From positions 62,001 through 126,000 of the forward strand of contig JADFNS010000004.1 in assembly GCA_022563255.1 (NCBI GenBank): a stretch of DNA of 64,000 nt, given 5' to 3'. Numbering within the stretch: the first letter of the stretch is position 1; each line of letters opens with the position of its first letter. Source of the stretch: Pseudomonadota bacterium. GTDB lineage: Bacteria; Pseudomonadota; Gammaproteobacteria; Steroidobacterales; Woeseiaceae. A program made the position numbers and the translations under genes. The notes beneath the pieces were generated by a model. The model made no database searches. It saw only the letters and a program-made list of their open reading frames with translations, and was not told the DNA's origin. This document shows positions 8,420-17,168 of the stretch, one piece after another.

Positions 8420-8770
8420 ATGTCCGAAGATCTTGCTAATCGCCGCTGCAAACCCTGTGGGAGCGGGGTACAGCCGCTAAAAATGGTTCAAAGTTTGACA
8501 TTGTTGCGCGCGCTGCATGCCGATTGGGCCGTGAGCGAAGACGGCCGTGAATTATCGAGGACTTTCGCGTTCCCGGAGTATGGCCGCACGCTTGAATTTA
8601 CGAACGCGGTTGCGTCCATCGCAATTGACGCAGATCATCATCCGGTACTGGTTGTGAGTTACGGCACTTGTGAAGTTAATTACACGACCCATGCGATCAA
8701 TGGGCTTTCCGATAATGATTTCATCTGTGCGGCGAAAATCGACAGGCTCATCCCAGCCGCTGCGCAGTGA
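8420..8770 (+). CDS. phhB: Pterin-4a-carbinolamine dehydratase
   Basis: The 116-residue protein matches the size and pattern of PCD/DCoH enzymes, which dehydrate 4a-hydroxytetrahydropterin during phenylalanine hydroxylation. Visible family marks are the RCKPC N-terminus, the strand ELSRTFAFPEYGRTLEFTNA, the DHHP catalytic segment (residues about 75-78) and VNYTTHAINGLSDND near the end. ATG 8420 follows GGAGAG; longer in-frame extension upstream crosses the terminator and is rejected. No phenylalanine hydroxylase gene is in the window. The stop overlaps the GTG of the next gene (GTGA). Confidence 0.9.
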   Translation: MSEDLANRRCKPCGSGVQPLKMVQSLTLLRALHADWAVSEDGRELSRTFAFPEYGRTLEFTNAVASIAIDADHHPVLVVSYGTCEVNYTTHAINGLSDNDFICAAKIDRLIPAAAQ

Positions 8771-9741
8771 TTGAGCTGTGCGACGTAGAGGCGGCGGCCG
8801 CTCGCCTGCACGGCGTCAGTGTCCGGACGCCTTTGATTCGGAATTTCGCACTGGATGAGATTGCGGGCGGCAAGATTCTGGTGAAACCGGAGTGCCTGCA
8901 GGTCACCGGTTCATTCAAAATTCGTGGCGCTTTCAATCATCTGAGTCAGCTGAGTCCGGAGCAGGTACGAAATGGAGTCGTTGCATGGTCGTCGGGCAAT
9001 CACGCGCAGGGCGTCGCGGCGGCAGGCCGGATGCTCGGTATCAAAACCGCCATAGTGATGCCGGAAGATGCACCGCAGGCGAAGCTCGCGAATACCAGGA
9101 AGCTCGGTGGTGAAGTCATTATCTACGATCGATACACTGGTGATCGCGAAGCGATTGCGACGGCGTTAGCCGCTGCACGCGGCGCAGAGATTATTCCGTC
9201 TTACGACCACGAATACATCATTGCGGGGCAGGGCACCCTCGGTCTGGAGTTGGCGGACGACGCGATTGACCTCGGCATGGCGCCGGACCAGGTGTTGATT
9301 CCCTGTGGTGGTGGCGGCCTGTCGTCGGGTTGTGCGGTCGCTCTAAAGGCGCGCCTGCCGGCCGTCGATATCTATGCGGTTGAGCCGGTCGAATTTGACG
9401 ATACGGCGAAATCTCTCGCCAGTGGCGAGCGGGTCCGAATCGATGATTCGGCGCAGTCCATTTGCGACGCGTTGCTAACGCCAATGCCCGGAGAGTTGAC
9501 TTTTGCGATAAATCGCAGACTACTCAGCGACGTCTTGACGGTCAGCGATCAGGAAGTTCGCGTGGCCATGCGTTTCGCTTTCATCAATATGAAGCTTGTC
9601 GTTGAGCCTGGCGGCGCTGTGGCGCTGGCAGCGATATTGTCCGGCAAGATTGCGACAGCCGGAAGGATTACCGCTATCGTGCTCAGCGGCGGCAACGTTG
9701 ATATTGAATTATTCGCGCAAATTCAGGCGGAGCGGAACTGA
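8767..9741 (+). CDS. Threonine dehydratase / serine racemase-like PLP enzyme
   Basis: The 324-residue fold-type II PLP enzyme has the Schiff-base lysine motif TGSFKIRGA (Lys near residue 49), the Asn loop SSGNHAQGVA, and the phosphate-binding glycine loop CGGGGLSSG. It lacks the C-terminal ACT-like regulatory domain of biosynthetic IlvA, so it belongs to the short catabolic TdcB/serine-racemase group. The reaction would be deamination of threonine or serine to 2-oxo acids. GTG 8767 overlaps the phhB stop. The 3' end overlaps the convergent ParA gene by 19 bases. Confidence 0.85.
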   Translation: MIELCDVEAAAARLHGVSVRTPLIRNFALDEIAGGKILVKPECLQVTGSFKIRGAFNHLSQLSPEQVRNGVVAWSSGNHAQGVAAAGRMLGIKTAIVMPEDAPQAKLANTRKLGGEVIIYDRYTGDREAIATALAAARGAEIIPSYDHEYIIAGQGTLGLELADDAIDLGMAPDQVLIPCGGGGLSSGCAVALKARLPAVDIYAVEPVEFDDTAKSLASGERVRIDDSAQSICDALLTPMPGELTFAINRRLLSDVLTVSDQEVRVAMRFAFINMKLVVEPGGAVALAAILSGKIATAGRITAIVLSGGNVDIELFAQIQAERN

Positions 9742-10493
9742 GTGCGTTGCAGCAACGAATGCTCCGACAGTGGCGCATTTTTGATCGTCGTTGACGAAAT
9801 CGATACACGCCGACGTTGGGGCCACGCATCCAGCCAGTTGATGATCTTTCCGATCTGTTCGATATCCGGTTTAACGCGTGACGGCTGCATGTCGCAAATT
9901 CCTTTGCCATGTTCTGCAGAGCGGACGAAATTCTGGCTGTCGCGCAGTACTGCGATTATAGGAATACCCAGCGAATCCAGAAATCGCATTAGATTTCTCA
10001 GACTCTTCGTGTTCTTGCGAGTCCGATTGGCTATGACGGCCAGCTTCCGGTCGCGGCGATCAACTTTGGCGACCAGCAACAAGTCCGCGATGCATCGCGA
10101 TGCCGCGTGTATGTCCATGGGGGATGGCAAAACCGGTACCAGGATGCTTGTCGAGTCGCGAGTCAGTTCGCGTAAATCGTCGCGAGTCAGGCTGGCCGGC
10201 GAATCGACTAGAAGATTTTCGGTGTCGCCCGGCACCCGGAGCTGCCAGCTGCGCGTTGCCTGCATGCTCTTTTTAAACGCAGCGATGCCGTGAATTTTCG
10301 GCAAATCGGCAGATCGTCTGTCCAGCCAGGCCATCGTGGAGCCTTGCGAGTCGTAATCCATGACGGCCGTTATCGTGCCCCGGCGCGCGTAGGATGCTGC
10401 GATATTGGTCACCAGCGTAGACTTGCCGCATCCTCCCTTCGGATTGAGGATGACGATCTTGTTCAGACTTCCTTTTTGTGGTGTTAACAGCAT
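9723..10493 (-). CDS. Orphan ParA/MinD-family ATPase
   Basis: The 256-residue protein has a deviant Walker A motif near its N-terminus (NPKGGCGKST), a MDYDSQGS switch segment and a LLVDSPASL Walker B-like strand, all typical of ParA ATPases that position cargo on the nucleoid or membrane. No ParB gene is adjacent, so the cargo is unknown. It lies 72 bases after ilvB on the same strand and may be read through from it. The C-terminal 35 residues are basic and Ser-rich and extend beyond the usual fold. Its end overlaps the convergent dehydratase gene. Confidence 0.85.
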   Translation of the reverse strand: MLLTPQKGSLNKIVILNPKGGCGKSTLVTNIAASYARRGTITAVMDYDSQGSTMAWLDRRSADLPKIHGIAAFKKSMQATRSWQLRVPGDTENLLVDSPASLTRDDLRELTRDSTSILVPVLPSPMDIHAASRCIADLLLVAKVDRRDRKLAVIANRTRKNTKSLRNLMRFLDSLGIPIIAVLRDSQNFVRSAEHGKGICDMQPSRVKPDIEQIGKIINWLDAWPQRRRVSISSTTIKNAPLSEHSLLQRTQFRSA

Positions 10494-10565
10494 TTCCTAA
10501 ACTTCGCCTAAAAGCGGCGCGATTTCTTTGCGCTGGTTCACATAATACTGGAATACAGGGCAAAT

Positions 10566-12416
10566 CTAAAACATCTCGCTCGGACCGGGCTTTTCGCCGC
10601 CGGGTTTCGTGCGGCTCTTGATGTAGTCGCCCGTGATCATATTCTCGTAACTTTGGCCGGGTCCGACCATAGGATATACCCCGGCGTCCCGATCGATGAT
10701 GACTTCGAGAAATGCGGGTCCGGAAAAATCCATGAGCTCGCGAATCATCGTTGGCAAGTCGTCCTTGTTTTCAAGACGTTTTGCGAACTTGAAGCCGTCG
10801 GCCTCGGCGGCTTTGACAAAATCCTTACGGTGTAACGATTTGTCGCTGCCGGACATGCGGCCGTCAAAATAGAGTTTTTGCCACTGGCGCACCATGCCGT
10901 CGCCGTAATTGTTCAAAACGATGATTTTGATCGGTTGCTCGTAAGTGGTGACGGTCTCGAGTTCACCGATATTCATGCGAATGCTGGCGTCGCCATCGAT
11001 ATCGATAACGACTCTGTCCGGCTGAGCGAACTGAGCTCCGATCGCGGCGGGCAGTCCGAAGCCCATGGTTCCCATGCTGCCGGAGGTCAACCAGAGGCGT
11101 GGCTCGCGGAAATCAAAGTATTGCGCCGCCCACATCTGATGCTGACCCACGCCGGTGGTAATGATGGCCTCGCCTTTCGAGTGCTTGTTGATCTCCTCGA
11201 TCACGGCGTAAGGTTGAATCAGCTTGCTGTCGCGGTCGTAGTTCAGGGCGTAATCGCTCTTGAGTTTCGCGATTTCTTCATGCCACATGGCGAACGATTT
11301 ATTGAATTTGCTGCTGCGGCCGTAATCCAGCAAGTCCGTCAGATCCGTTTTCAGGATTCCAACGTGGTGCCATGTGACCGGCTTGACCTTGCCAATTTCG
11401 GCGGAGTCGACGTCAAACTGGGCAATATTTTTTGCCCGCGGGCTGAACAACGATGGATTGCCGGCGACGCGGTCGTCGAATCGTGCACCGATAGCGATTA
11501 AAAAATCGCAGTCCTCAACGGCGTAATTTGCCGACGCAATGCCGTGCATGCCGAGCATGTGCAACGCTAGCGGGTGTTTCGTATCGCTGGCGCCCAGCGC
11601 CATCAAAGTCGTCGTTACCGGGATGCCGAACTCGTTTGCGAACCGCCGCATGGCCTTGCTGGCGTTGGCATTGATAACGCCCCCACCCGCATAGATCAAC
11701 GGCCGGTCCGCTTCCGACAACATCGCGTAAAAACGTTCGCAGGCCGCGTCGTTCAGCTTATTTTCCGTGACTGCGGCGAGGCGGCGGCGATAGCCTGGCA
11801 ATGGGAGGGTGCCCTGACCTGCGAACGGGCCTTCCCAGTTTTGTATATCTTTTGGGATATCGACAACCACCGGGCCGGGTCGCCCGGTGCGGGCAAGTTC
11901 AAATGCGCTGCGTATCGTCTTTTCGAGCTGTTCCGCGTCTGTCACCAGAAAAACGTGTTTCGCGACGGCGCCCATGATCGTCGAGACGGGCGCTTCCTGG
12001 AACGCGTCCGTACCAATCGCGGGAAGCGGAACCTGACCACAGATAACAACCAATGGCACTGAATCGGCCATGCTGTCGCGAACCGGCGTCACTGTGTTGG
12101 TCGCGCCCGGTCCGGAGGTGACGATGACGACGCCAACCTTGCCGCTCGCCCGGGCATAGCCGGCCGCCATGAATCCAGCGCCTTGTTCATTGGCCGGCAC
12201 GATGAGCGGCATCGCGGACGAACCGTCGGCACGTTTGTGATCGTGGTTGTAACGAAATACAGCATCGTAGATCGGCAATATGGCGCCGCCGCTATAACCG
12301 AAGATTGTATCGACACCCTCGTCGGCCAGGACTTGCACCACGGTATCGGCTCCGCTCATGAGTTTGCCGGAGAGCGGATGTTTATCGGCGCTGGTCGTGT
12401 CTGATGGTTCGCTCAT
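10566..12416 (-). CDS. ilvB: Acetolactate synthase large subunit
   Basis: The 616-residue ThDP enzyme makes 2-acetolactate or 2-aceto-2-hydroxybutyrate for valine, leucine and isoleucine synthesis. It shows the catalytic glutamate segment (VPANEQGAGFMAAGYARAS), the FAD-domain region, and the ThDP motif (DGDASIRMN through LNNYGDGMVRQWQ). The C-terminal tail (TKPGGEKPGPSEMF) is slightly longer than in E. coli enzymes. Unusually, its regulatory subunit gene is not downstream but divergent across a 155-base region. Confidence 0.93.
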   Translation of the reverse strand: MSEPSDTTSADKHPLSGKLMSGADTVVQVLADEGVDTIFGYSGGAILPIYDAVFRYNHDHKRADGSSAMPLIVPANEQGAGFMAAGYARASGKVGVVIVTSGPGATNTVTPVRDSMADSVPLVVICGQVPLPAIGTDAFQEAPVSTIMGAVAKHVFLVTDAEQLEKTIRSAFELARTGRPGPVVVDIPKDIQNWEGPFAGQGTLPLPGYRRRLAAVTENKLNDAACERFYAMLSEADRPLIYAGGGVINANASKAMRRFANEFGIPVTTTLMALGASDTKHPLALHMLGMHGIASANYAVEDCDFLIAIGARFDDRVAGNPSLFSPRAKNIAQFDVDSAEIGKVKPVTWHHVGILKTDLTDLLDYGRSSKFNKSFAMWHEEIAKLKSDYALNYDRDSKLIQPYAVIEEINKHSKGEAIITTGVGQHQMWAAQYFDFREPRLWLTSGSMGTMGFGLPAAIGAQFAQPDRVVIDIDGDASIRMNIGELETVTTYEQPIKIIVLNNYGDGMVRQWQKLYFDGRMSGSDKSLHRKDFVKAAEADGFKFAKRLENKDDLPTMIRELMDFSGPAFLEVIIDRDAGVYPMVGPGQSYENMITGDYIKSRTKPGGEKPGPSEMF

Positions 12417-12430
12417 TGCTCTGCTGTCTT

Positions 12431-12452
12431 GCCGCCACGTTGCGGCTTTTTT
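12431..12452 (+). promoter_or_regulatory. Hairpin plus T-run upstream of ilvH (possible attenuator)
   Basis: A GCCGC / GCGGC stem (12431-12435 and 12442-12446) with a six-base loop is followed by six T residues. It sits about 120 bases before the ilvH start and just upstream of the ilvB start codon. On the plus strand it could stop transcripts running antisense to ilvB or act as an attenuator. No separate leader peptide with its own stop codon is visible, so an attenuator is unproven. Confidence 0.35.
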
Positions 12453-12471
12453 GCGAGTGTTTACTAATTTT

Positions 12472-12486
12472 TATTGCATTGCAATA
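12472..12486. promoter_or_regulatory. Perfect palindrome between ilvB and ilvH
   Basis: TATTGCA-T-TGCAATA is an inverted repeat with seven-base arms around one base, in the AT-rich middle of the divergent ilvB/ilvH region. A plus-strand promoter-like pair (TTTACT, 17 bases, AATATT) overlaps it. A shared operator for both genes is a reasonable inference; the regulator is unknown. Confidence 0.4.
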
Positions 12487-12571
12487 TTCTGGCTTCTGCG
12501 CCACCATCTGCGGTAATTATCAGCAAAATGGCTTCAATCCAAATTTTTTTTCCGGGCAGGAACGGGTGCCG

Positions 12572-13093
12572 ATGAGACACGCAATTTCAGTACTTTTACA
12601 GAATGAAGTCGGCGCGCTCACACGCATCGCCGGGATGTTTTCATCGCGTGGCTACAATATAGAATCTCTCAACGTCGCGCCTACATACGACCCGCGTGTA
12701 TCCCGTGTGACGCTGGTGGTAATGGGTTCGGATGCCGCGATCGCCCAGTTGAATGCGCAGCTGGCAAAACTTGTGGATGTCGTCAATATTCACGATATGA
12801 CGCTTGGCGAGTATTTCGAGCGTGAGCTGGCGATCGTCAAAATCAAACTCAGTGCTGACGGTCTGCCGCGCGTCATGTCGCTGGCGAAGCAATTTGGCGC
12901 TGAAATTCTCGATGAGGCGCCGCTAAGCTGCACGGTGCAACTGACCGGACGTGTGAAAGATATCGATGCGTTTGTCGCGGAGGCGGCCGAAATTGGCGAA
13001 TTGTCCGCCGTCGCCCGCAGCGGTACGGTCGCGGTTTCAAAGGGCGAGGTTACGCTGACGTCGTTTGAACGCCAACACCTGCTTGTCGGCTAG
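12572..13093 (+). CDS. ilvH: Acetolactate synthase small (regulatory) subunit
   Basis: The 173-residue protein has an N-terminal ACT domain (RHAISVLLQNEVGALTRIAG, then MFSSRGYNIESLNVAPT) and the conserved C-terminal half of IlvH/IlvN, giving valine feedback control to the large subunit. I chose ATG 12572 because family members start at this MRHxISVLL segment; the open frame back to 12404 would cross the ilvB start region and is not needed. It is transcribed away from ilvB, an uncommon arrangement. A pseudogene follows three bases after the stop. Confidence 0.93.
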   Translation: MRHAISVLLQNEVGALTRIAGMFSSRGYNIESLNVAPTYDPRVSRVTLVVMGSDAAIAQLNAQLAKLVDVVNIHDMTLGEYFERELAIVKIKLSADGLPRVMSLAKQFGAEILDEAPLSCTVQLTGRVKDIDAFVAEAAEIGELSAVARSGTVAVSKGEVTLTSFERQHLLVG

Positions 13094-13096
13094 CCA

Positions 13097-13447
13097 GTGT
13101 CGGGACTGGTTCTTTCCGACTACCGCCGACTGGTTATCAAGGTTGGATCATCGCTGCTTGTCGATGCGGGATGCGAGATTCGCGGCGATGAGCAGGTCGT
13201 CGCGCTGATCTCAGCGGCAATTCCGGCCACCGAAGAAGACTGGCGGACCGGGTACCTCGACTCGATCGCCTCCATTCGCATTGTCAGCGACATCGATACC
13301 GCCATTGCGCACATCGCGAAGTACCGTTCCGGACATACGGATAGCATCATCACGAGTGACACGCCCGCGGCCCGGTGGGGGCCGAGCAGCTTACAAGTTA
13401 CAAGTACATCGTACGCGGGAACGGTCAGGTTCGGCCCTGATGCCTGA
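13097..13447 (+). pseudogene. Collapsed proB-proA remnant
   Basis: The 116-codon open frame joins pieces of two enzymes. Residues 1-32 match the N-terminus of glutamate 5-kinase (SDYRRLVIKVGSSLLVDAG). Residues about 41-85 match an internal/C-terminal part of gamma-glutamyl phosphate reductase (ATEEDWRTGYLDSIASIRIV, then SDIDTAIAHIAKY and SGHTDSIIT). Everything between, several hundred codons, is missing, and after residue 88 the sequence no longer resembles ProA. A large in-frame deletion of an ancestral proB-proA pair explains this best. The end overlaps the glpD start. The product, if made, cannot be either enzyme. Confidence 0.75.
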
Positions 13448-15029
13448 ATCTCGTTCAGAGTTCGACGTCGCGATCATCGGAGCGGGCGTCAATGGCGCCG
13501 GTATAGCGCGCGACGCCGCGCTGCGTGGCCTGAAGGTCATCATTCTGGACAAGAATGACATGTGCAGCGGTACTTCGGCCGTGTCCAGTCGGCTGATCCA
13601 TGGCGGATTGCGCTATCTGGAATACGGTGAACTGTCTTTGGTCTACGAGTCGCTGCGAGAACGTCGTTGTCTGCGTCGTATTGCGGAACATCTCGTGAAA
13701 CCGTTGCGAATCAGTATTCCGATTTTTTCCGGCGCGCGACGTGGATTGTTTCTCATACACATGGGCATGTTGGCCTACGATCTTTTGTCCTTTCGAAAAT
13801 CGATTCCGGGCCATGAGATGCTGGACAGGGACAGCATACGGACAGAGGAACCCGGGCTCAGGGACGAGGGTCTGCTTGGTGCTGCCCGTTATTACGATGC
13901 GCAGGTAACGTTTGCGGAGCGCCTGGTGCTGGAGAATTTGCTTGCGGCTCGTGCGGCTGGCGCAAAAATCATGACCTATTGTGAGGTGCTCAGGATCGGT
14001 ACCGTCAACGGCGTCGTCAGTTGCATTGTTTATGCTGATGCATCCGGCGCGGAGCAAGAGGTCCGTGTCGCGTCGATAGTCAACGCTTCCGGGCCTTGGG
14101 TTGACGACGTGCTCAAGTTCGCGCCGCGACCGGCGAAGCGCTTTGTCGGTGGTACCAAAGGGAGTCACATTGTCGTTGGGCGCTTCGAAGGAGCGCCGCG
14201 GGACGCTTTTTATGTGGAAGCTGCGGCTGACGGCCGACCGTTTTTTATCATTCCCTGGAACAATCAGTATCTGATTGGCACGACGGACATTCGATACAAT
14301 GGAAGTCTCGATCGAATCCGCGCGAGTCGAGCAGAGATCGACTATCTTGTCGCGGAAACCAATCGCGTATTCCCGCACGCTGATCTGCAGATTGGCGACA
14401 TTCATTTCGCGTACGCCGGGGTTCGACCGCTGCCGTACCGTGAGAAAGGGCCGGAATCGGCCATTACGCGGCGGCACATCATCAAGACCAATCGCAAGAT
14501 AGCCCGGCGCCTCGTATCCATCATCGGCGGCAAGCTTACGACCTATCGAAGTCTTGCTGAGCAGACCGTCGATAAACTGGCGAAGATATTGCGCCGCAAG
14601 TTACCGGAATGTCGAACACGAGACATCGTTCTTCCCGGAGCCTGGGGCATCGATCGCGCGACCGAACGGCTGACGTCGTCGCAGCTGCTGTCCGAGCAGG
14701 GCGTCAGCAGATTGCTGTCCATCTATGGCGGTAGGGCAGTCGGCATTGTCGAACTGGCCGAAGACAATGCAGAACTAAGCAAGACCCTAAACGATAACCG
14801 CACGGTGTTGGCGGCGGAGGTCGTCTTCGCCGTCCGTGAAGAATTCGCGGCGTGTCTTACCGACATCGTTTTTCGACGCATGATGATCGGTTTAGACGCG
14901 GATCAGGGTCGCGGCCTATACGGTTCCATTGCAGCGATCGCCGCGGCCGAATTTGGCTGGACGCCGGGTGATGCCGATCATGAACTTCAAGATTTGCGCG
15001 CATACGCCGACTCACTGCGAGTAGCGTAG
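13440..15029 (+). CDS. glpD: Aerobic glycerol-3-phosphate dehydrogenase
   Basis: The 529-residue FAD enzyme oxidises sn-glycerol-3-phosphate to dihydroxyacetone phosphate at the inner membrane and feeds electrons to quinone. It shows the dinucleotide motif IIGAGVNGAGIARDAALRG, the family signature SRLIHGGLRYLEYGE, the GTTDIRY substrate-loop region and IIGGKLTTYRSLAEQ before a C-terminal cap domain. ATG 13440 is chosen because the fold starts a few residues later; the frame is open further upstream through the pseudogene. The 3' end overlaps the convergent receptor gene by 18 bases. No glpK or glpF is nearby. Confidence 0.93.
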   Translation: MPESRSEFDVAIIGAGVNGAGIARDAALRGLKVIILDKNDMCSGTSAVSSRLIHGGLRYLEYGELSLVYESLRERRCLRRIAEHLVKPLRISIPIFSGARRGLFLIHMGMLAYDLLSFRKSIPGHEMLDRDSIRTEEPGLRDEGLLGAARYYDAQVTFAERLVLENLLAARAAGAKIMTYCEVLRIGTVNGVVSCIVYADASGAEQEVRVASIVNASGPWVDDVLKFAPRPAKRFVGGTKGSHIVVGRFEGAPRDAFYVEAAADGRPFFIIPWNNQYLIGTTDIRYNGSLDRIRASRAEIDYLVAETNRVFPHADLQIGDIHFAYAGVRPLPYREKGPESAITRRHIIKTNRKIARRLVSIIGGKLTTYRSLAEQTVDKLAKILRRKLPECRTRDIVLPGAWGIDRATERLTSSQLLSEQGVSRLLSIYGGRAVGIVELAEDNAELSKTLNDNRTVLAAEVVFAVREEFAACLTDIVFRRMMIGLDADQGRGLYGSIAAIAAAEFGWTPGDADHELQDLRAYADSLRVA

Positions 15030-17084
15030 TTCGACGAACAATTCGCGGCCGCGTCCCGGGATGTAGCGATAATTGCCGAATGCGTAGTCCGCGCGGTCGG
15101 CAATCGACTCGTTGAAAGCATTATTTAGCCGCGCAGTAACGGAAAAGCCAGCGGATAATTCGATTCGCGCGCGCAAGTTGACGAGATCATGGCCAGGATA
15201 GGAAAAGCGATTCTCGGCATCGAGAAAGTACCTGCCGATAGTGGTCCATTGCAACGCGATGCTCGCGTCATCGCCGGATTCGAGAAGCAACTCTGCACTG
15301 GCCAGCCATCTCGGTGCTGTGTCGATGTCATTGCCCGACGTAAACGCCTCACCCCGGGCAGCGACCAGATTGAAGTCGTATTGATGCCGGGCGTAACTGG
15401 CATCGATATTCAGTTGCAATGAATCCGTGATTTGCCAATCGAGCGATGTCTCGATTCCCTCATGTGTACTGCGACCACGATTGATACTGAAGCCCTCCGA
15501 ATCCCGCAGAACGCTGCCGCGCTTGCGCATGAAATAAACGGACATTTCGCTACGCAATCGTTCGCGAATCATGCGCCAACCCATTTCAAAGCTATCGAGC
15601 CTTTCAGAATTCAGGTCGGCAACTTGCTGACCACTTTGTAAGCGGTACAACTCTGTTGCCTGTGGCGCGCGGAATCCACGCGACAGGCTTGCAAATATGG
15701 CCGTTGAGGAATTGAGCCGGTAGTTAATGGCGAGTTTCGGAGCGACATTGGTGAATGTATCGCTGCGACTTTCGGGGCGAGAGTACAGGCATCCACCCAA
15801 TTCGCAGTTGCTGCCGTCATCCCGAGTATTGCCGGATAACATGTTATTGCTGTAGTCGTAACGCATGTACTCGAGCCGAATTCCGGCACTGAGCGTCAGT
15901 TTGCCGCTGATTTTGATGTCAGCCTGCAGCCACGGAGCAAAACTGTGGCTCAGAACCTCATAATCATAGTGTTTTCCTTCGGGCCTCGTCTCATGCAAAA
16001 AGTCCGAACCCTCGGTGAGGCCAGTTTGGGTTTGCCGCAGAAAAATATCGCTCCATTCAATGTCGACGCCGGCGATCCATGTTTGCTTGCCACGTTCGAG
16101 GGTAAAAGAGGAAAGCATGCCAGCACTGATATGGCCGTTTTCTTCCAGTGGCTGGCCGGGCAGGAAATGTTGCAGGAATTGCATGTTGCTACGTCGCGCG
16201 TAGGGCCGTAGATCGATGCCGAATCCAGCTATCGTTTTTTTCCATACACCGTAAAGACGATGACTGTCGGCGTTGCGAAATGCTTCCGGATTCGGGTTGC
16301 TGCGGTTAATAGCCGGGTCCTTGTAAGCCTCCGGGCCGACGATGAAGCCCGCTGTATTTTGGCGGAGACTCGTGGCCGAGAAACCTGCGGTGAAGGTGGA
16401 TTCGCCGAATTCCCAAAGAGTCCGCAGATACAGCTTTCCCTGCCGGTATCCTGAATTATCGCGAAAGCCACCATCGTTGGTATAGAGCAACGAGCCTGCA
16501 AAGGGCGTGGAATCGGTCAGCAACTGTGCGCGCAGCCGGGAAAACTTATTCGATCCCGCTTGTACCGAGATGTCCGTCGCGGTCGTGCCGTTCGGGGCAG
16601 GCATCAACACGTTGACAATGCCGTGCAACGCATTCGACCCGTACAATGCGTTTCCTGGTCCGCGGATAACTTCAATATGCCGTGCCTGTTCCGTAAGCAG
16701 CTCAAACCACTGATTGACGTTGCAAAAACCCGATGGCCGAATCGGAATCCCGTCTTCAAGAAACAGAAAACTACCGCAGGACCCGGCACCGGTAAGAACC
16801 GGTGAGCGAATGGCCGTCAGGTGTTCCTGACCACTGCCTCGACTTACCCAGACCCCAGCGACCCGGGTCATGATCTCGTGCACGTGTTGATGGGCGACGT
16901 CGCTTAATGTCGCCTCAGCCAGTGCGGCTACATTGCCGGCGTGCGAAAGCGTCGGCTGGCCACGGCGCTGGCTTGTGACAGTGATCTCTTCGAAGTTGGT
17001 TGCGTTTGATTCCGGGCCGGCGAGGGCGGAATTGGCGGCTGTGGTAATGAGCGCGGCGAATACACAGATTATCATTCGCGGCAT
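15012..17084 (-). CDS. TonB-dependent outer-membrane receptor
   Basis: The 690-residue protein has a signal peptide (MIICVFAALITTAANSALA), a TonB box-like stretch (FEEITVTSQR), a plug domain with RHIEVIRGPGNALYGSNALHG, and a long beta-barrel ending in an aromatic-poor RELFVELRYSQ. It would import a scarce ligand using TonB energy; the ligand cannot be told from sequence. I chose ATG 17084; an ATG at 17123 would add 13 residues before the signal peptide. Its start faces the patatin gene with about 84 bases between the start codons. Confidence 0.88.
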   Translation of the reverse strand: MPRMIICVFAALITTAANSALAGPESNATNFEEITVTSQRRGQPTLSHAGNVAALAEATLSDVAHQHVHEIMTRVAGVWVSRGSGQEHLTAIRSPVLTGAGSCGSFLFLEDGIPIRPSGFCNVNQWFELLTEQARHIEVIRGPGNALYGSNALHGIVNVLMPAPNGTTATDISVQAGSNKFSRLRAQLLTDSTPFAGSLLYTNDGGFRDNSGYRQGKLYLRTLWEFGESTFTAGFSATSLRQNTAGFIVGPEAYKDPAINRSNPNPEAFRNADSHRLYGVWKKTIAGFGIDLRPYARRSNMQFLQHFLPGQPLEENGHISAGMLSSFTLERGKQTWIAGVDIEWSDIFLRQTQTGLTEGSDFLHETRPEGKHYDYEVLSHSFAPWLQADIKISGKLTLSAGIRLEYMRYDYSNNMLSGNTRDDGSNCELGGCLYSRPESRSDTFTNVAPKLAINYRLNSSTAIFASLSRGFRAPQATELYRLQSGQQVADLNSERLDSFEMGWRMIRERLRSEMSVYFMRKRGSVLRDSEGFSINRGRSTHEGIETSLDWQITDSLQLNIDASYARHQYDFNLVAARGEAFTSGNDIDTAPRWLASAELLLESGDDASIALQWTTIGRYFLDAENRFSYPGHDLVNLRARIELSAGFSVTARLNNAFNESIADRADYAFGNYRYIPGRGRELFVELRYSQ

Positions 17085-17168
17085 TACTTGATCCAAAAGT
17101 CGTCCTCTGGTAGCAGCGATCATTATAATTGCCTTCTCTGGATTGTAAGACAGTGGAGGATTTTCGCA

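Noticed and set aside
13455..14477. Open frame of 340 codons antisense to glpD
   Set aside because: The glpD strand has all FAD-enzyme motifs; the antisense product is basic and low in hydrophobic core residues, typical of a shadow frame.
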